Assembly: GCF_900475755.1 (NCBI RefSeq)
Contig: NZ_LS483411.1
Span: 62,001-126,000, forward strand
DNA: 64,000 bases
Reading direction: 5' to 3'
Source of the DNA: Haemophilus influenzae
GTDB lineage: Bacteria; Pseudomonadota; Gammaproteobacteria; Enterobacterales; Pasteurellaceae
Positions 40,924 through 49,949 of the stretch are shown one piece after another. The notes under the pieces were generated by a model, which saw nothing but the letters and a program-made list of their open reading frames with translations, ran no database searches and was not told the origin of the DNA. Position numbers and translations under genes: made by a program. How positions within the stretch are numbered: the first letter of the stretch is position 1; every line of letters starts with the position of its first letter.

Positions 40924-42456
40924 ATGGACAATTCCACAAAAAAATTCCCACCTATTCAAGGTGGCGCGCTGATTTTATTAACGCTGGCTTTATCTCTCGC
41001 CACCTTTATGCAAGTATTAGATTCTACTATTGCAAATGTGGCGATTCCTACTATTGCGGGCGATTTAGGCGCATCTTTTAGTCAAGGTACGTGGGTAATT
41101 ACTTCTTTTGGTGTTGCAAATGCGATTTCTATTCCAATAACAGGTTGGTTAGCAAAACGTTTTGGCGAAGTGCGGTTATTTTTAGTCTCAACTTTTTTAT
41201 TCGTTGTCTCTTCTTGGCTTTGTGGGATTGCAGATAGTCTTGAGGCATTAATTATTTTTCGCGTCATTCAAGGTGCTGTAGCAGGCCCCGTGATCCCTCT
41301 TTCGCAAAGTTTATTATTAAATAATTATCCGCCAGAAAAACGCGGAATGGCATTGGCATTTTGGTCAATGACTATTGTGGTTGCACCTATTTTTGGCCCA
41401 ATTTTAGGCGGATGGATTAGCGATAATATCCATTGGGGATGGATATTCTTTATTAATGTTCCGATTGGTTTGCTAGTTGTGCTAATCAGTTGGAAGATTT
41501 TGGGTAGCCGAGAAAGTGAAATTGTTCATCAACCTATTGATAAAGTCGGTTTAGTCTTACTTGTCTTAGGTGTGGGATCTTTGCAATTAATGCTTGATCA
41601 GGGTCGTGAGCAAGATTGGTTTAATTCTAATGAAATCATTATATTAGCTGTTGTTGCTGTTGTTTGTCTGATTGCTTTGGTTATTTGGGAATTGACAGAT
41701 GATAATCCTGTAGTAGATATTTCGCTTTTCCATTCTCGTAATTTTAGCGTAGGGTGTTTATGTACCAGTTTAGCCTTTTTGATTTATTTAGGTTCTGTGG
41801 TATTAATTCCGCTCTTGCTACAACAAGTCTTCCATTACACCGCGACGTGGGCTGGGCTTGCGGCTTCCCCAGTTGGATTATTCCCTATTTTACTTTCACC
41901 GATTATTGGACGTTTCGGTTATAAGATCGATATGCGAATTTTAGTGACGATAAGTTTTATTGTATATGCAATAACATTTTATTGGAGAGCGGTGACTTTC
42001 GAGCCATCAATGACTTTTGCTGATGTTGCTTTACCACAATTAGTGCAAGGTTTAGCGGTAGCCTGTTTCTTTATGCCACTTACCACAATAACGCTGTCTG
42101 GCTTACCTGCGCATAGAATGGCTTCAGCCTCTAGCTTATTTAACTTCTTGAGAACTTTAGCGGGTTCTGTAGGGACATCTTTAACCACATTTATGTGGTA
42201 TAACCGTGAAGCTGTTCACCACACTCAATTAACAGAACACATTAATCCTTATAACCCAATTTCCCAAAGTTTTTACCATCAAATGAATCAATTTGGTTTA
42301 AGTGATACGCAAACTTCAGCTTACCTCGCTCAACAAATAACATCGCAAGGATTTATTATTGGCGCAAATGAAATATTTTGGTTATCAGCTATGGGATTCT
42401 TAGGATTGCTTATTGTGATTTGGTTTGCAAAACCACCTTTTGGTACTCGGCATTAA
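40924..42456 (+). CDS. emrB: Multidrug efflux MFS transporter EmrB (DHA2)
   Basis: 510 residues, E. coli EmrB length, with fourteen predicted membrane segments of the DHA2 subgroup. Early motif LDSTIANVAIPTIAGDLG, motif A-type GWLAKRFGEVRLF, and motif C-type WSMTIVVAPIFGPILGGWIS. It exports hydrophobic compounds with protons together with EmrA, 9 bases upstream. No EmrR-type repressor is adjacent. Confidence 0.93.
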   Translation: MDNSTKKFPPIQGGALILLTLALSLATFMQVLDSTIANVAIPTIAGDLGASFSQGTWVITSFGVANAISIPITGWLAKRFGEVRLFLVSTFLFVVSSWLCGIADSLEALIIFRVIQGAVAGPVIPLSQSLLLNNYPPEKRGMALAFWSMTIVVAPIFGPILGGWISDNIHWGWIFFINVPIGLLVVLISWKILGSRESEIVHQPIDKVGLVLLVLGVGSLQLMLDQGREQDWFNSNEIIILAVVAVVCLIALVIWELTDDNPVVDISLFHSRNFSVGCLCTSLAFLIYLGSVVLIPLLLQQVFHYTATWAGLAASPVGLFPILLSPIIGRFGYKIDMRILVTISFIVYAITFYWRAVTFEPSMTFADVALPQLVQGLAVACFFMPLTTITLSGLPAHRMASASSLFNFLRTLAGSVGTSLTTFMWYNREAVHHTQLTEHINPYNPISQSFYHQMNQFGLSDTQTSAYLAQQITSQGFIIGANEIFWLSAMGFLGLLIVIWFAKPPFGTRH

Positions 42457-42468
42457 AATAAATATATA

Positions 42469-43239
42469 TTACATACCAATCACAACACAATCGGTAACAG
42501 TTTTAGCTCTACTTTGCGCCTGTACTGCAAGCTCTCGAGTATCAAAACTTGCTACACGAACACGGTTCCATTCGCCGTTAGTTTGTATTTGAGCATTTAA
42601 TCCTGTCATCTGTAAACGACCTTGCAAATTTTCAGCTTGCGCTCGATTTTTGAAAGCACCACATTGTAAACCAAATTTCTTGCTATCCCGTACATTATTA
42701 ACCGTTTTTATTTGTTCTACTTTTTTTGCGCTTTCAATTTTCTGTGAGTCTTGCTTTTTAATTGATTCCGATTTTACGATTTCTGCCTCTGTATTTTTCA
42801 TATCTTCCGTTTTTTTGGATTGAGTTCTCGTTGCATCTTCTATTCTCTGTTGCTCAGCCAGTTTTCTAGCTTCATCAGCCGCTTTTTGATCTCTTTCTAT
42901 TTGAATTAAAACTTGACGTTGTTCTTCTGTTAAACGCATATTTTGTTCTACACTCGCTGGATTATTATCTACAGGTACAGTACGCGTTTCTAAGGCTTTA
43001 ATATAACTCCACACTTCCTCTGGACGATTAGGTAACACACTTTTAGGTTGAGCTTTTTCCTGTTGTGTTATAGCTTGCTGCACGCTTACCTTACTGTTCT
43101 GATTTTTCAACAAATAAAGTCCAACAACAAAAACTAGAACAATAAATAAAGCAAGAAAAATCAAGACATTTGTATTCTTTTTCTTATTTTTTTTCTTATT
43201 ATTTGAGCTACGACGCGCAGCAAAATCTCGATGTGCCAC
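42469..43239 (-). CDS. ftsN: Cell division protein FtsN
   Basis: 256 residues. Short basic cytoplasmic start MAHRDFAARRSSNNKKKNKKKN, similar in plan to E. coli MAQRDY..., one membrane helix (~25-45), a low-complexity Lys/Glu/Gln linker (~50-180) and a C-terminal SPOR domain (FGLQCGAFKNRAQAENLQGRL to TVTDCVVIGM) that binds denuded septal glycan. FtsN activates septal peptidoglycan synthesis. It lies downstream of acrB behind a terminator and converges with emrB (12 bases between stops). Confidence 0.85.
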   Translation of the reverse strand: MAHRDFAARRSSNNKKKNKKKNTNVLIFLALFIVLVFVVGLYLLKNQNSKVSVQQAITQQEKAQPKSVLPNRPEEVWSYIKALETRTVPVDNNPASVEQNMRLTEEQRQVLIQIERDQKAADEARKLAEQQRIEDATRTQSKKTEDMKNTEAEIVKSESIKKQDSQKIESAKKVEQIKTVNNVRDSKKFGLQCGAFKNRAQAENLQGRLQMTGLNAQIQTNGEWNRVRVASFDTRELAVQAQSRAKTVTDCVVIGM

Positions 43240-43359
43240 AATAAATTCCTAGATTTGAAGTGATAATTTTAATAATTCAACAAAATTCGCTAAGTTTACT
43301 GAAAAATAGTCTTTAAATAAAGACTAACATAAGTGGATCATTTATATAATTAACAGAAT

Positions 43360-43452
43360 AAAAAATACCGCACTTATGCAGGTTATGCTCAAAAAAGTTG
43401 GATAAAACAACTATTTATAAGTACGAATTACGTAAGATAACCTAAGTGCGGT
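43360..43452 (-). terminator. Terminator of the acrRAB operon with a two-part stem
   Basis: Read on the minus strand, ACCGCACTTAGGTTAT (43452-43437) pairs with ATAACC (43386-43381) and, after the bulge TGCA, with TAAGTGCGGT (43376-43367), giving 16 pairs; ATTTTTTATTC follows. Both outer arms are uptake sequences. The ~50-base loop contains a further small stem (GTTG...CAAC). It separates acrB from ftsN. Confidence 0.7.
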
Positions 43453-43472
43453 TTGTTTTTTCTATGTTTTAA

Positions 43473-46400
43473 TTAGTGGGTTGTTTTATTTTCATCAAAA
43501 ACCGGTAATGATTTGTGTTCAGTTGCGACATAGCTATATACCACAGGCAAGACGAACAAGGTGAAAATAGTACCAATGGATAATCCCGCTACAATCACTA
43601 TCCCAATACTAAAGCGAGATACCGCTCCTGCACCTGTTGCATAGAGTAATGGAATTAAGCCAGCTACCATTGCAGCAGTTGTCATTAGAATTGGACGCAA
43701 ACGCACTTTTGCCGCGTGAGTGATTGCCTCAATACGAGTTTTACCATGGTTAAGCTGTTCTTCTTTTGCCACTTCGCACATTAAGATACCGTGTTTGGTG
43801 ATTAATCCCACGAGAGTAATCAACCCAACTTGAGAGTAGATATTTAATGTTGTTCCTGCGATGCTAAAGAAGGATAAAATATTTAAGCTCACCAATGCAC
43901 CACTTACGGCTAATGGTACGGAAATCATAATTACCATTGGGTCACGTATAGATTCAAACTGAATGGCAAGTACCAAGAATATGATGATAACAGCCAATGC
44001 AAAAGTGACGGCTAATGCGTTGCCTTCTTGGACTAATTGACGTGCTTCAGATTTAAAATCAAACGTATAGCCTTGCGGTAAATTGTCTGTTGCCTGTTGT
44101 TGAAGCCAAGCAATGGCATCACCACTTGATGTACCCGGCATTGGTACAGCACTAATTTCAGCCGAATTTAACTGACTGAAACGCGGTAATGATGTTGGCT
44201 GAGTTTCTAATTTCATACTGATAACACTACTTAATGGCACTGATTGACCATTAGATGCAGTTAAATAATAATTTTGGAAACTTTCTGGCGATAAGCGATC
44301 ATCTCGTTTTACCTGCGAAATTACTTTATAAGCACGTCCATCTACATCCACACGCGTAACTGTCGCACCAGATAAGAAACTGCCTAAAGTATTACTAATC
44401 TGTTGCATTGTAATGCCGTAAGTTCCCGCTTTTTCCTTATCCACAGAAATCGTCATTTGTGCGGTGTCATAAGTTAAATTTAAATTGGAATAAATAAATT
44501 TACCTGAAGCTTTCATCGCATTTAAGAATTTCTCTGCAGTATTCGCTAAAGATTTATAATCTTGTGCAGTTTTTAACACAATAGAAACTGGCGGCCCTTG
44601 TTCTCCTGTATCAATTTCAGGGAAATTGAACGCAGAAACTGATACTTCTGGAATAGATTTTGCTTTTGCATTTAATTCATTCATCACAACAGATTGTTTG
44701 CGTGTGCGCTCTTTCCAATCTTTTAAAGTAATGATATTCAAAGAACCATTAGAATTTGGCGCACCAGCAATACTCATCCCAAAAGAAACTTCAGGTGTTT
44801 CCATTACATTTTTCATATATGGTTGCATTGCATTTTGAATGTAATCCACATTCACACTAGATGGCGCATTACCAATCGCAATAAATGCGCCTTTATCTTC
44901 ATTTGGTGTTAATTCACTCGAAAGCGCATTAAACAAAAATGGGAGCGTTGAGAAAATTACCACAGCAAAAGCCAGCATTGATTTACGATTGAGCATAACA
45001 AGATCAAGCATATATTCGTAAATACGATTAACTTTTCCTAATGTATGTTCAACCTTTTGTTCTAACCAAGTTGGTTGGGCGTTTGATTTAAGCAACTTGC
45101 TACTCATCATCGGAGAAAGAGTTAATGCCACAATGCCTGAAATAAATACCGCACCAGCTAGAGTTAAAGCAAACTCTTTAAACAATGTGCCAGTAATCCC
45201 CCCCATTAAAGCCATTGGCGAATAAACTGCGATCAATGCAATAGTCATAGAAATAACGGGTACTGCAATTTCACGCGTACCAATAATTGCCGCTCGGAAT
45301 GGCGTTTCCCCCTCTTTAATATGACGATCAACATTTTCCAGCACTACAATAGCATCATCCACAACTAAACCTATGGCAAGAATTAAAGCGAGCAAGGTCA
45401 TTAAATTAATAGAAAAGTTGAAACTTTGTAGCAGCATTAACACGCCAATAAGAGAAATTGGAATAGCTAATATTGGAATTAAAATGGCGCGGAACGAACC
45501 GATAAACATTAAAATTACCACTAAAACGATTAAAGTGGCTTCTCCAATAGTTTTTATTACCTCGTGAATGGAACTATTAATAGCAATAGTGCGGTCATAA
45601 AGAATATCGCTTTCCATACTGTCTGGCAGTTGTGTTTTTATACTTTCATATAAAGGGCGAATTTTTTCTGCGACAGTCAAAGGATTTGCTGTGGAGGTTG
45701 GATTGATGGCTAACACGACGGATTCTGCGCCATTTGCCGTAGCACGCGAATTATCACTTTCTTTATTTAATTCAACGGTTGCAATATCACGCAAACGCAC
45801 TAAATCATCGCCATTTGATGAAATAATTAAGTTGCTGAGTTGTTCCACAGATGTCGTTGTGGTCTCAACTTTGTTACGATAACTCACATAATAGCCATTA
45901 TCGTTCCCCGCAGCCGTTTGTACGTTATTAGCAGAAAGCGCAGACATTACTGCTGGAGCAGAAAGATTTTGAGCTGCCATTTTTTGTGGATCAAGCCAAA
46001 TACGTAATGCATATTCAGCGGCACCAAATACCTGTACTTCAGCAACACCCTCAATGGTAAAAAACTGTGGTTTGACTACACGATTGATATAATCGGTCAC
46101 CTGACTAGAATCCAGTTTTTTAGATCGGAAACTGATATACATAATACCGCTCCCACCTGAAGAAGAGGATACACTAGGATCTTCAATACCATTTGGTAAC
46201 GCCGACTTTACTGCATTCACTTTGGCTAACACATCTGCCAACGCACCTGCAGGATCGGTATTTAATTTCATTTTTATTGTAATGGTCGAACTACTAGGCG
46301 CACTAGTCGAAGACATATAGTCAATATTATCGGCTTGTGCAATAGATTCTTCCAATTTTGAGGTAACAAATGCTTGGATTAAATTCGCATCTGCCCCTGG

Positions 46401-46553
46401 ATATGCGGTACTCACTGTAATGACTGTGGTCGTCATTTTAGGGTATTCACGCACAGCCAATTTCGAGATTGCTTGCAACCCTAAAATAATCATTAACAAA
46501 CTAATTGAAACTGCTAAAACAGGGCGACGAATAAATATATCGGTAAATTTCAT
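43473..46553 (-). CDS. acrB: RND multidrug efflux transporter AcrB
   Basis: 1026 residues. The start at 46553 (MKFTDIFIRRPVLAVSISLLM) is preferred because GAGGAAAT precedes it; an in-frame start 18 bases upstream adds MYEEIR. Two six-helix repeats are separated by large periplasmic loops. Transmembrane proton-relay acidic residues are present (LALILAIGLVVDDAIVVLENV has the Asp-Asp pair) as is the GLITKHGILM block. It extrudes drugs, dyes and detergents with AcrA and TolC. Confidence 0.95.
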   Translation of the reverse strand: MKFTDIFIRRPVLAVSISLLMIILGLQAISKLAVREYPKMTTTVITVSTAYPGADANLIQAFVTSKLEESIAQADNIDYMSSTSAPSSSTITIKMKLNTDPAGALADVLAKVNAVKSALPNGIEDPSVSSSSGGSGIMYISFRSKKLDSSQVTDYINRVVKPQFFTIEGVAEVQVFGAAEYALRIWLDPQKMAAQNLSAPAVMSALSANNVQTAAGNDNGYYVSYRNKVETTTTSVEQLSNLIISSNGDDLVRLRDIATVELNKESDNSRATANGAESVVLAINPTSTANPLTVAEKIRPLYESIKTQLPDSMESDILYDRTIAINSSIHEVIKTIGEATLIVLVVILMFIGSFRAILIPILAIPISLIGVLMLLQSFNFSINLMTLLALILAIGLVVDDAIVVLENVDRHIKEGETPFRAAIIGTREIAVPVISMTIALIAVYSPMALMGGITGTLFKEFALTLAGAVFISGIVALTLSPMMSSKLLKSNAQPTWLEQKVEHTLGKVNRIYEYMLDLVMLNRKSMLAFAVVIFSTLPFLFNALSSELTPNEDKGAFIAIGNAPSSVNVDYIQNAMQPYMKNVMETPEVSFGMSIAGAPNSNGSLNIITLKDWKERTRKQSVVMNELNAKAKSIPEVSVSAFNFPEIDTGEQGPPVSIVLKTAQDYKSLANTAEKFLNAMKASGKFIYSNLNLTYDTAQMTISVDKEKAGTYGITMQQISNTLGSFLSGATVTRVDVDGRAYKVISQVKRDDRLSPESFQNYYLTASNGQSVPLSSVISMKLETQPTSLPRFSQLNSAEISAVPMPGTSSGDAIAWLQQQATDNLPQGYTFDFKSEARQLVQEGNALAVTFALAVIIIFLVLAIQFESIRDPMVIMISVPLAVSGALVSLNILSFFSIAGTTLNIYSQVGLITLVGLITKHGILMCEVAKEEQLNHGKTRIEAITHAAKVRLRPILMTTAAMVAGLIPLLYATGAGAVSRFSIGIVIVAGLSIGTIFTLFVLPVVYSYVATEHKSLPVFDENKTTH

Positions 46554-46570
46554 TCGGATTTCCTCATACA

Positions 46571-47767
46571 TTAAAGTGGTGTTTTATGTGCAGGCTCTAC
46601 TGCACCCACAATGTCTTTTTTAATCCATTCCACAAGACTTCCATTACCAATACCTTGCTGACCGCCTGTAATAATTTTATCTCCTGCTTTAACTTCATTT
46701 CCTTGTAATTGAGCATAAACACCTTGACGATCTTTAGTAAATACGGTGATTTGTTTCGCACGATAGAGACGATCCAATTTTTCATTACCTGACATTTTTC
46801 CTTTATCTTCATCAGATAATGGTGTGAGTAAATAAGCAATTTCACCATACATATTGTAGCTGATAGCGACTTGTGGCACGACAATTTGATTTGTTTCCGT
46901 TGAAAGCGCAATACGCAAACGAGAGAACATACCTGAAAGCAGTTTACGTCCATCTTCTGGATCAAATGTTGCTTGAATATCCACAAGCCCAGTAGCTGCA
47001 TTTACGGCAGGTTCAATCGCCGTAATACGTGCAGAAAATGTTTCTCCAGAACGAGCATCAACGGTAGCCGTAACACGCTGACCAATATGCAACTTATCTA
47101 AATCATTTTGTGAAAGAGCAAAATCTACTTTCATTGAGCTAGTATCTTCTACACGCACAATTTCTGTTCCAACATTCACATATTGTCCAATATTGATTTT
47201 CACAATACCCGCTTTACCATCAAATGGTGCCACAATTTTACGACGTTCAATTGCTGCTTTTAGAGATTCAATATTAGCTACTTGAGCGTCATAAGCCGCT
47301 TTTGCGTTATCCATTTCTTGACGTGATACAGCATTGCTATTTAATAAGCTCACATAACGTTGGTAAGTTTGACGAAGTGCTGATAATTGTGCCTGAGCAG
47401 CTTGTAGGCTGGCACGTTCAACAAAATTATCAAGTTCCACAAGCACCTCACCTTTTTTCACATTTTGTCCATTTTGAACAAGCACTTGTGAAACCGTACC
47501 CGCATTTTGTGCGCTAAGCATAGCACCTTGATGTGGACGTATTAGCCCTGTTGTATTGATAAAAGGTGTCCACTCGCGTGGTTGTACTTCAAGTGCGGTC
47601 ACGGGACTTGAAGGTTCTGGCATACTAGCAATCACTCGACTTGTCATTACACCTTTAAATACATTAAAACCGATGACACCAGCAAAAATTAAGACAAATA
47701 CAGCTAAAATCACTTTCATCAAGAAAATATGTGAGCGTTTTGGTCTTTGATGTTGAGTTTGACTCAT
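46571..47767 (-). CDS. acrA: Periplasmic adaptor AcrA of the RND pump
   Basis: 398 residues. The start MSQTQHQRPKRSHIFLMK at 47767 has GGAGC upstream; a longer frame is possible but lacks a ribosome site. An N-terminal membrane anchor (~15-40) is present and no lipobox, unlike E. coli AcrA. Lipoyl half AGTVSQVLVQNGQNVKKGEVLVEL, coiled-coil hairpin (~100-160), second lipoyl half APFDGKAGIVKINIGQYV, beta-barrel. The stop is 17 bases before the acrB start. Confidence 0.93.
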   Translation of the reverse strand: MSQTQHQRPKRSHIFLMKVILAVFVLIFAGVIGFNVFKGVMTSRVIASMPEPSSPVTALEVQPREWTPFINTTGLIRPHQGAMLSAQNAGTVSQVLVQNGQNVKKGEVLVELDNFVERASLQAAQAQLSALRQTYQRYVSLLNSNAVSRQEMDNAKAAYDAQVANIESLKAAIERRKIVAPFDGKAGIVKINIGQYVNVGTEIVRVEDTSSMKVDFALSQNDLDKLHIGQRVTATVDARSGETFSARITAIEPAVNAATGLVDIQATFDPEDGRKLLSGMFSRLRIALSTETNQIVVPQVAISYNMYGEIAYLLTPLSDEDKGKMSGNEKLDRLYRAKQITVFTKDRQGVYAQLQGNEVKAGDKIITGGQQGIGNGSLVEWIKKDIVGAVEPAHKTPL

Positions 47768-47797
47768 GTTTAAAGCTCCGTTATAAAATAACAACTA

Positions 47798-48361
47798 TTA
47801 TTTCTGAATCGCACGCCAAGAGCGTTCAATCACAGATTCTAAAATTTCAGGATTAAGATCGAAATCGATAAATTTTGCATCAGAGGCCAAATTTATCGCC
47901 GTTTTCAAACTTAATAAAAAGAGAATATCTTCAGGTAATTCGGCTAATAAGCCAGCTTTTTTGGCTTGGTCACAAAATAAATCCCAACGACAATTTTTAA
48001 CGTTTTTACAAATATCCTTGAAATTCGGCAAAGATTCATATTGCTTTAAATTGGATAGAATAGTGGGATTTTCTTGTAAGAAATACCAAATGTTTTTCCA
48101 CATTTGTCGATACTGTTCGAAAAAAGGCTTAGATTCATCAAAATCTTTTTCAAGTGTTGCCATAAACATTGAAAACACCCTGTGTGCAAATTGTTCAAGC
48201 AACTCATCTTTGTTTTTGAAATAAAGGTAAATCGTTCCCGCCGCTACATTTGCCTCTTTTGCGATTTTATGCATAGAAAGCCGGTCTAAACCTTCTTTTG
48301 CCATTAAACGATCGGTAGCAAGAAAAATTTGTTCGGCTAAATCAGTTTTAGCTTGTCGCAT
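47798..48361 (-). CDS. acrR: TetR-family repressor AcrR
   Basis: 187 residues starting MRQAKTDLAEQIFLATDRLM at 48361 (AAGGATC upstream). A TetR helix-turn-helix (KIAKEANVAAGTIYLYFKNKDELLEQF, ~30-56) is followed by an all-helical ligand domain. It leads the acrRAB operon on the same strand, unlike E. coli where acrR is divergent, so it should repress its own transcript. A palindromic candidate operator lies 40-60 bases upstream. Confidence 0.9.
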   Translation of the reverse strand: MRQAKTDLAEQIFLATDRLMAKEGLDRLSMHKIAKEANVAAGTIYLYFKNKDELLEQFAHRVFSMFMATLEKDFDESKPFFEQYRQMWKNIWYFLQENPTILSNLKQYESLPNFKDICKNVKNCRWDLFCDQAKKAGLLAELPEDILFLLSLKTAINLASDAKFIDFDLNPEILESVIERSWRAIQK

Positions 48362-48400
48362 AAGATCCTTGAATAAAATAAAGAGCAATAATCGCCCAAA

Positions 48401-48418
48401 AATGAATGGACGTTCATT
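48401..48418. promoter_or_regulatory. Candidate AcrR operator
   Basis: AATGAATG-GA-CGTTCATT is an 18-base near-palindrome (7 of 8 arm positions), the type of site bound by TetR-family dimers, centred about 48 bases before the acrR start. Confidence 0.5.
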
Positions 48419-48556
48419 TTCTTTATTTTTTGTTTTTTGGCAAGTTAAAAATAAAAAAGGACAACGAAAATGGGCTACATTTAAAAGCTAGATTTTGTAA
48501 TCAACTTTTAAATATTGCCCATTTTGACCGCACTTTTGATTGGGCGGAATAAAAAG

Positions 48557-49549
48557 CTAAATTGGTTCTAGTCCTAACACTTTACGACCATTAATACTTG
48601 CGATATTGACCATTTCATCTAAGTGTGGGAAACGGCAGCCTGCAGCCAATAGGCTTAATTCTTGCCATAAATCCCCCTCACATAATGGCACCATATAATC
48701 GCAAATATTATCTGTGCCTAGGGCAACAGTGATACCTTCGGGGATCATTTCATCTGCTGGCGTGAGTGCATTATGGAATGGCATAAGATCTTCTTTGCGA
48801 TTACTGTCAATCCATGCCATTGGACAGGCGATCATCATCATTTTAGCTTTACGCATTTTTTCGTAAAGTTTGTAGCGATATTCTTTTGAATGTGAGCCAA
48901 TGGAAATACCATGGATACCCACAACTCGCCCTTCCATTCCGTGTTCAATGGTTTTGTCGCAAAGTTGCTCAGTTTCTTTTTCACTTGGGTTATTGAATTG
49001 ATCTACATGTACATGACACATAATTCCAAGAGATTTGGCCTTATCTAACAAGATATCCATTGCCTCTAGGCCGCGTCCATAATCCAATTCATCACGATAT
49101 GGTAAGCCGCCAATCATATCTACCATTTCTGCACCAATATCAAACCATTTACGCGCAGTGGGTTCGATTACTCCTTTTAAAGTTTGATTGGCAAATTTCA
49201 AAATAATGTCATGTTTATACACTTCGCGGGCTTTGTGTGCGGCAATAATTGCACGATCTTCACAAATTGGGTCTATATCGACAAAGGTACCAAATGCGGT
49301 TACACCTTGGGATATCATTAATTCAATAGATTGGCAAAAACGTGCGTAATAATCATCAACACTGGAAGTGCGTTTTACTTCATCCACTAAATCCCATTTT
49401 TGTTGCAAATTACTACTATGATAAATCCCAATTTTCTCTGGCGTCATCGTAAAAGCGCGGTCAGCATGTGCATGGGCATTTACCCATCCGCCTTTTTTGA
49501 TAATTTCATCGCGAATATAGGTTTTAAAACTACGAACGTGGCTTTTCAT
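48557..49549 (-). CDS. CodA-like metal-dependent amidohydrolase with altered catalytic residue
   Basis: 330 residues, about 95 shorter than E. coli cytosine deaminase. Amidohydrolase barrel metal ligands are present: NAHAHAD (HxH), CHVHVD (His), VVGIHG (His) and ALGTDNI (Asp). The domain lacks most of the N- and C-terminal beta-sandwich parts of CodA. At the position of CodA HCDE, whose Glu is the proton shuttle, this protein has HVDQ. It is therefore likely an amidohydrolase on a different substrate or a weak deaminase. It is alone between acrR and yejM; no CodB permease is adjacent. Confidence 0.75.
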   Translation of the reverse strand: MKSHVRSFKTYIRDEIIKKGGWVNAHAHADRAFTMTPEKIGIYHSSNLQQKWDLVDEVKRTSSVDDYYARFCQSIELMISQGVTAFGTFVDIDPICEDRAIIAAHKAREVYKHDIILKFANQTLKGVIEPTARKWFDIGAEMVDMIGGLPYRDELDYGRGLEAMDILLDKAKSLGIMCHVHVDQFNNPSEKETEQLCDKTIEHGMEGRVVGIHGISIGSHSKEYRYKLYEKMRKAKMMMIACPMAWIDSNRKEDLMPFHNALTPADEMIPEGITVALGTDNICDYMVPLCEGDLWQELSLLAAGCRFPHLDEMVNIASINGRKVLGLEPI

Positions 49550-49949
49550 ACAAACTCCGTAAAAAAGAAAGGATAAAAAGACGAGAATGTATATTAATTG
49601 AAAGGTGCTGTAAGTACGGCGAGAAGCATTATGATAATGTTATGAAAAACTCACGGATTTTCATTAATAACATTTTTCAGTCTTAAACTGAGGCGTGAGT
49701 ATAAAGACTTAAGGGCAAAAAATCCATTCTTTTATGCACTTATAGGTTATTTGTCGTAATGCGGGCATTCACATATCTAATTAGATATAATCACTATTCT
49801 ATAAGAACTTAATAAATGCGTGGGCTAACGCCCACCCTACATAACTTAGACTTATCTACACAACTTCCATAGCGTGGATACAAGCCCACGAGATGAATAA
49901 AAGGATATAAAATACTGTCAAAATTAACCGCACTTTTTACCTTTATAGA
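49550..49949. other. 400-base intergenic region with a GTAG-headed hairpin repeat
   Basis: Between the amidohydrolase gene start and the yejM stop. It holds GTGGGC-TAAC-GCCCAC (49820-49835), which on the minus strand reads GTAGG-GTGGGC-GTTA-GCCCAC-GC, and a related partial copy CGTGG...AGCCCACG (49873-49890). One uptake sequence occurs at ~49.93 kb. The rest is AT-rich and shows no gene or clear terminator to me. Confidence 0.65.
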
